The notes under the pieces were generated by a model that was given only the letters and a program-made list of their open reading frames with translations, ran no database searches and was not told the origin of the DNA. Both the position numbers and the translations under genes were made by a program. From Methanolobus zinderi (GTDB lineage Archaea > Halobacteriota > Methanosarcinia > Methanosarcinales > Methanosarcinaceae), in NCBI RefSeq assembly GCF_013388255.1, contig NZ_CP058215.1:1364001-1428000 (forward strand): DNA of 64,000 bases, in the 5' to 3' direction. Below are positions 63,846 through 64,000 of the stretch, piece after piece. Position 1 is the first letter of the stretch; each line of letters begins with the position of its first letter.

Positions 63846-64000
63846 ATGGATGTGAAATATTTGTTTAACAGAAATGAATCTACAGCTCCGGTCGAAGCCG
63901 GTGAGAAGTACGACGTAACAATTGAAGATATCGCAAGAGAAGGCGACGGAATCGCAAGAGTAAGCGGCTTTGTCATCTTCGTACCTGAAACCCAAGTCGG
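63846..64000 (+). CDS. TRAM-domain protein (partial, runs off window)
   Basis: The first 51 residues fit a TRAM/OB-fold small RNA-binding protein: APVEAGEKYDVTIEDIAREG and GDGIARVSGFVIFVPET. In cold-adapted methanogens TRAM proteins act as RNA chaperones. The 3' end lies outside the window. The ATG has no strong ribosome-binding site but is the first Met. Confidence 0.82.
   Translation, partial: MDVKYLFNRNESTAPVEAGEKYDVTIEDIAREGDGIARVSGFVIFVPETQV

Overview
The window looks like a chromosomal segment of a methylotrophic methanogenic archaeon of the Methanosarcinaceae (Methanolobus/Methanococcoides-like). The assignment is by inference from gene content: archaeal-type PEP carboxylase, MptE-type pterin pyrophosphokinase, DUF373, DUF2551, an LSm protein, an archaeal COG1202-type helicase, a TRAM protein, archaeal tRNAs and TATA-type promoters. 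Most genes are ordinary chromosomal genes separated by AT-rich spacers. No rRNA operon and no CRISPR array was seen.

Layout. 1-6.2 kb: MscS channel, PQQ-type sugar dehydrogenase lipoprotein, flippase, tRNA-Gln and small DNA-binding proteins. 6.2-9.75 kb: a very AT-rich, almost gene-free stretch with hairpins and the remains of small phage-like genes. 9.8-13.3 kb: MFS transporter, alkaline-phosphatase-superfamily protein and PP2A-type phosphatase. 13.4-17.2 kb: a sulfur-trafficking operon (TusA, DsrE, an IscS-like protein without the PLP lysine, an IscU-DUF59 fusion, DUF2284) followed by an MsrA homologue without cysteine. 17.4-24.5 kb: gamma carbonic anhydrase, TIR protein, a structured RNA pair, DEAD-box helicase, tRNA-Cys, radical SAM protein, small Cys- or Met-rich proteins, D-2-hydroxyacid dehydrogenase and a YHS protein. 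24.7-31 kb: UbiB kinase, a free-standing ThrRS editing domain, TusA, ThiF/MoeB, threonine synthase, a MoaD-like sulfur carrier and a cytosolic solute-binding-like protein. 31-39 kb: PEP carboxylase, then a complete assimilatory sulfate-reduction set (CysN, CysD, APS reductase, small siroheme sulfite reductase) divergent from a PiT-type permease, then cupin and TusA. 39.2-42.4 kb: regulators, a Cys-rich membrane protein, a binding protein-Cache fusion and a secreted protein. 42.4-48.8 kb is an accessory island: a tandem structured RNA, tiny genes, a three-gene AT-rich operon with a PD-(D/E)XK-like middle gene broken by an IS256-family element, and decayed ORFs. 48.9-64 kb: tRNA-Glu, LSm, DUF3467, helicase, RecA-like protein, MTA phosphorylase-like protein, DUF373, MptE, IleRS, SUMF1-type lipoprotein, PAS histidine kinase and the start of a TRAM protein.

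How the genes fit together. Sulfur metabolism dominates: sulfate uptake and reduction to sulfide, three TusA proteins, DsrE, Fe-S scaffold proteins, and a ThiF/MoaD pair flanking threonine synthase. Together they suggest a strain that can assimilate sulfate and pass sulfur through protein carriers. The most novel signals are a four-copy RNA family with an invariant nonanucleotide loop on covarying stems (19.1-19.3 and 42.66-42.87 kb), the interrupted defence-like operon, and several enzyme homologues that have lost a catalytic residue.
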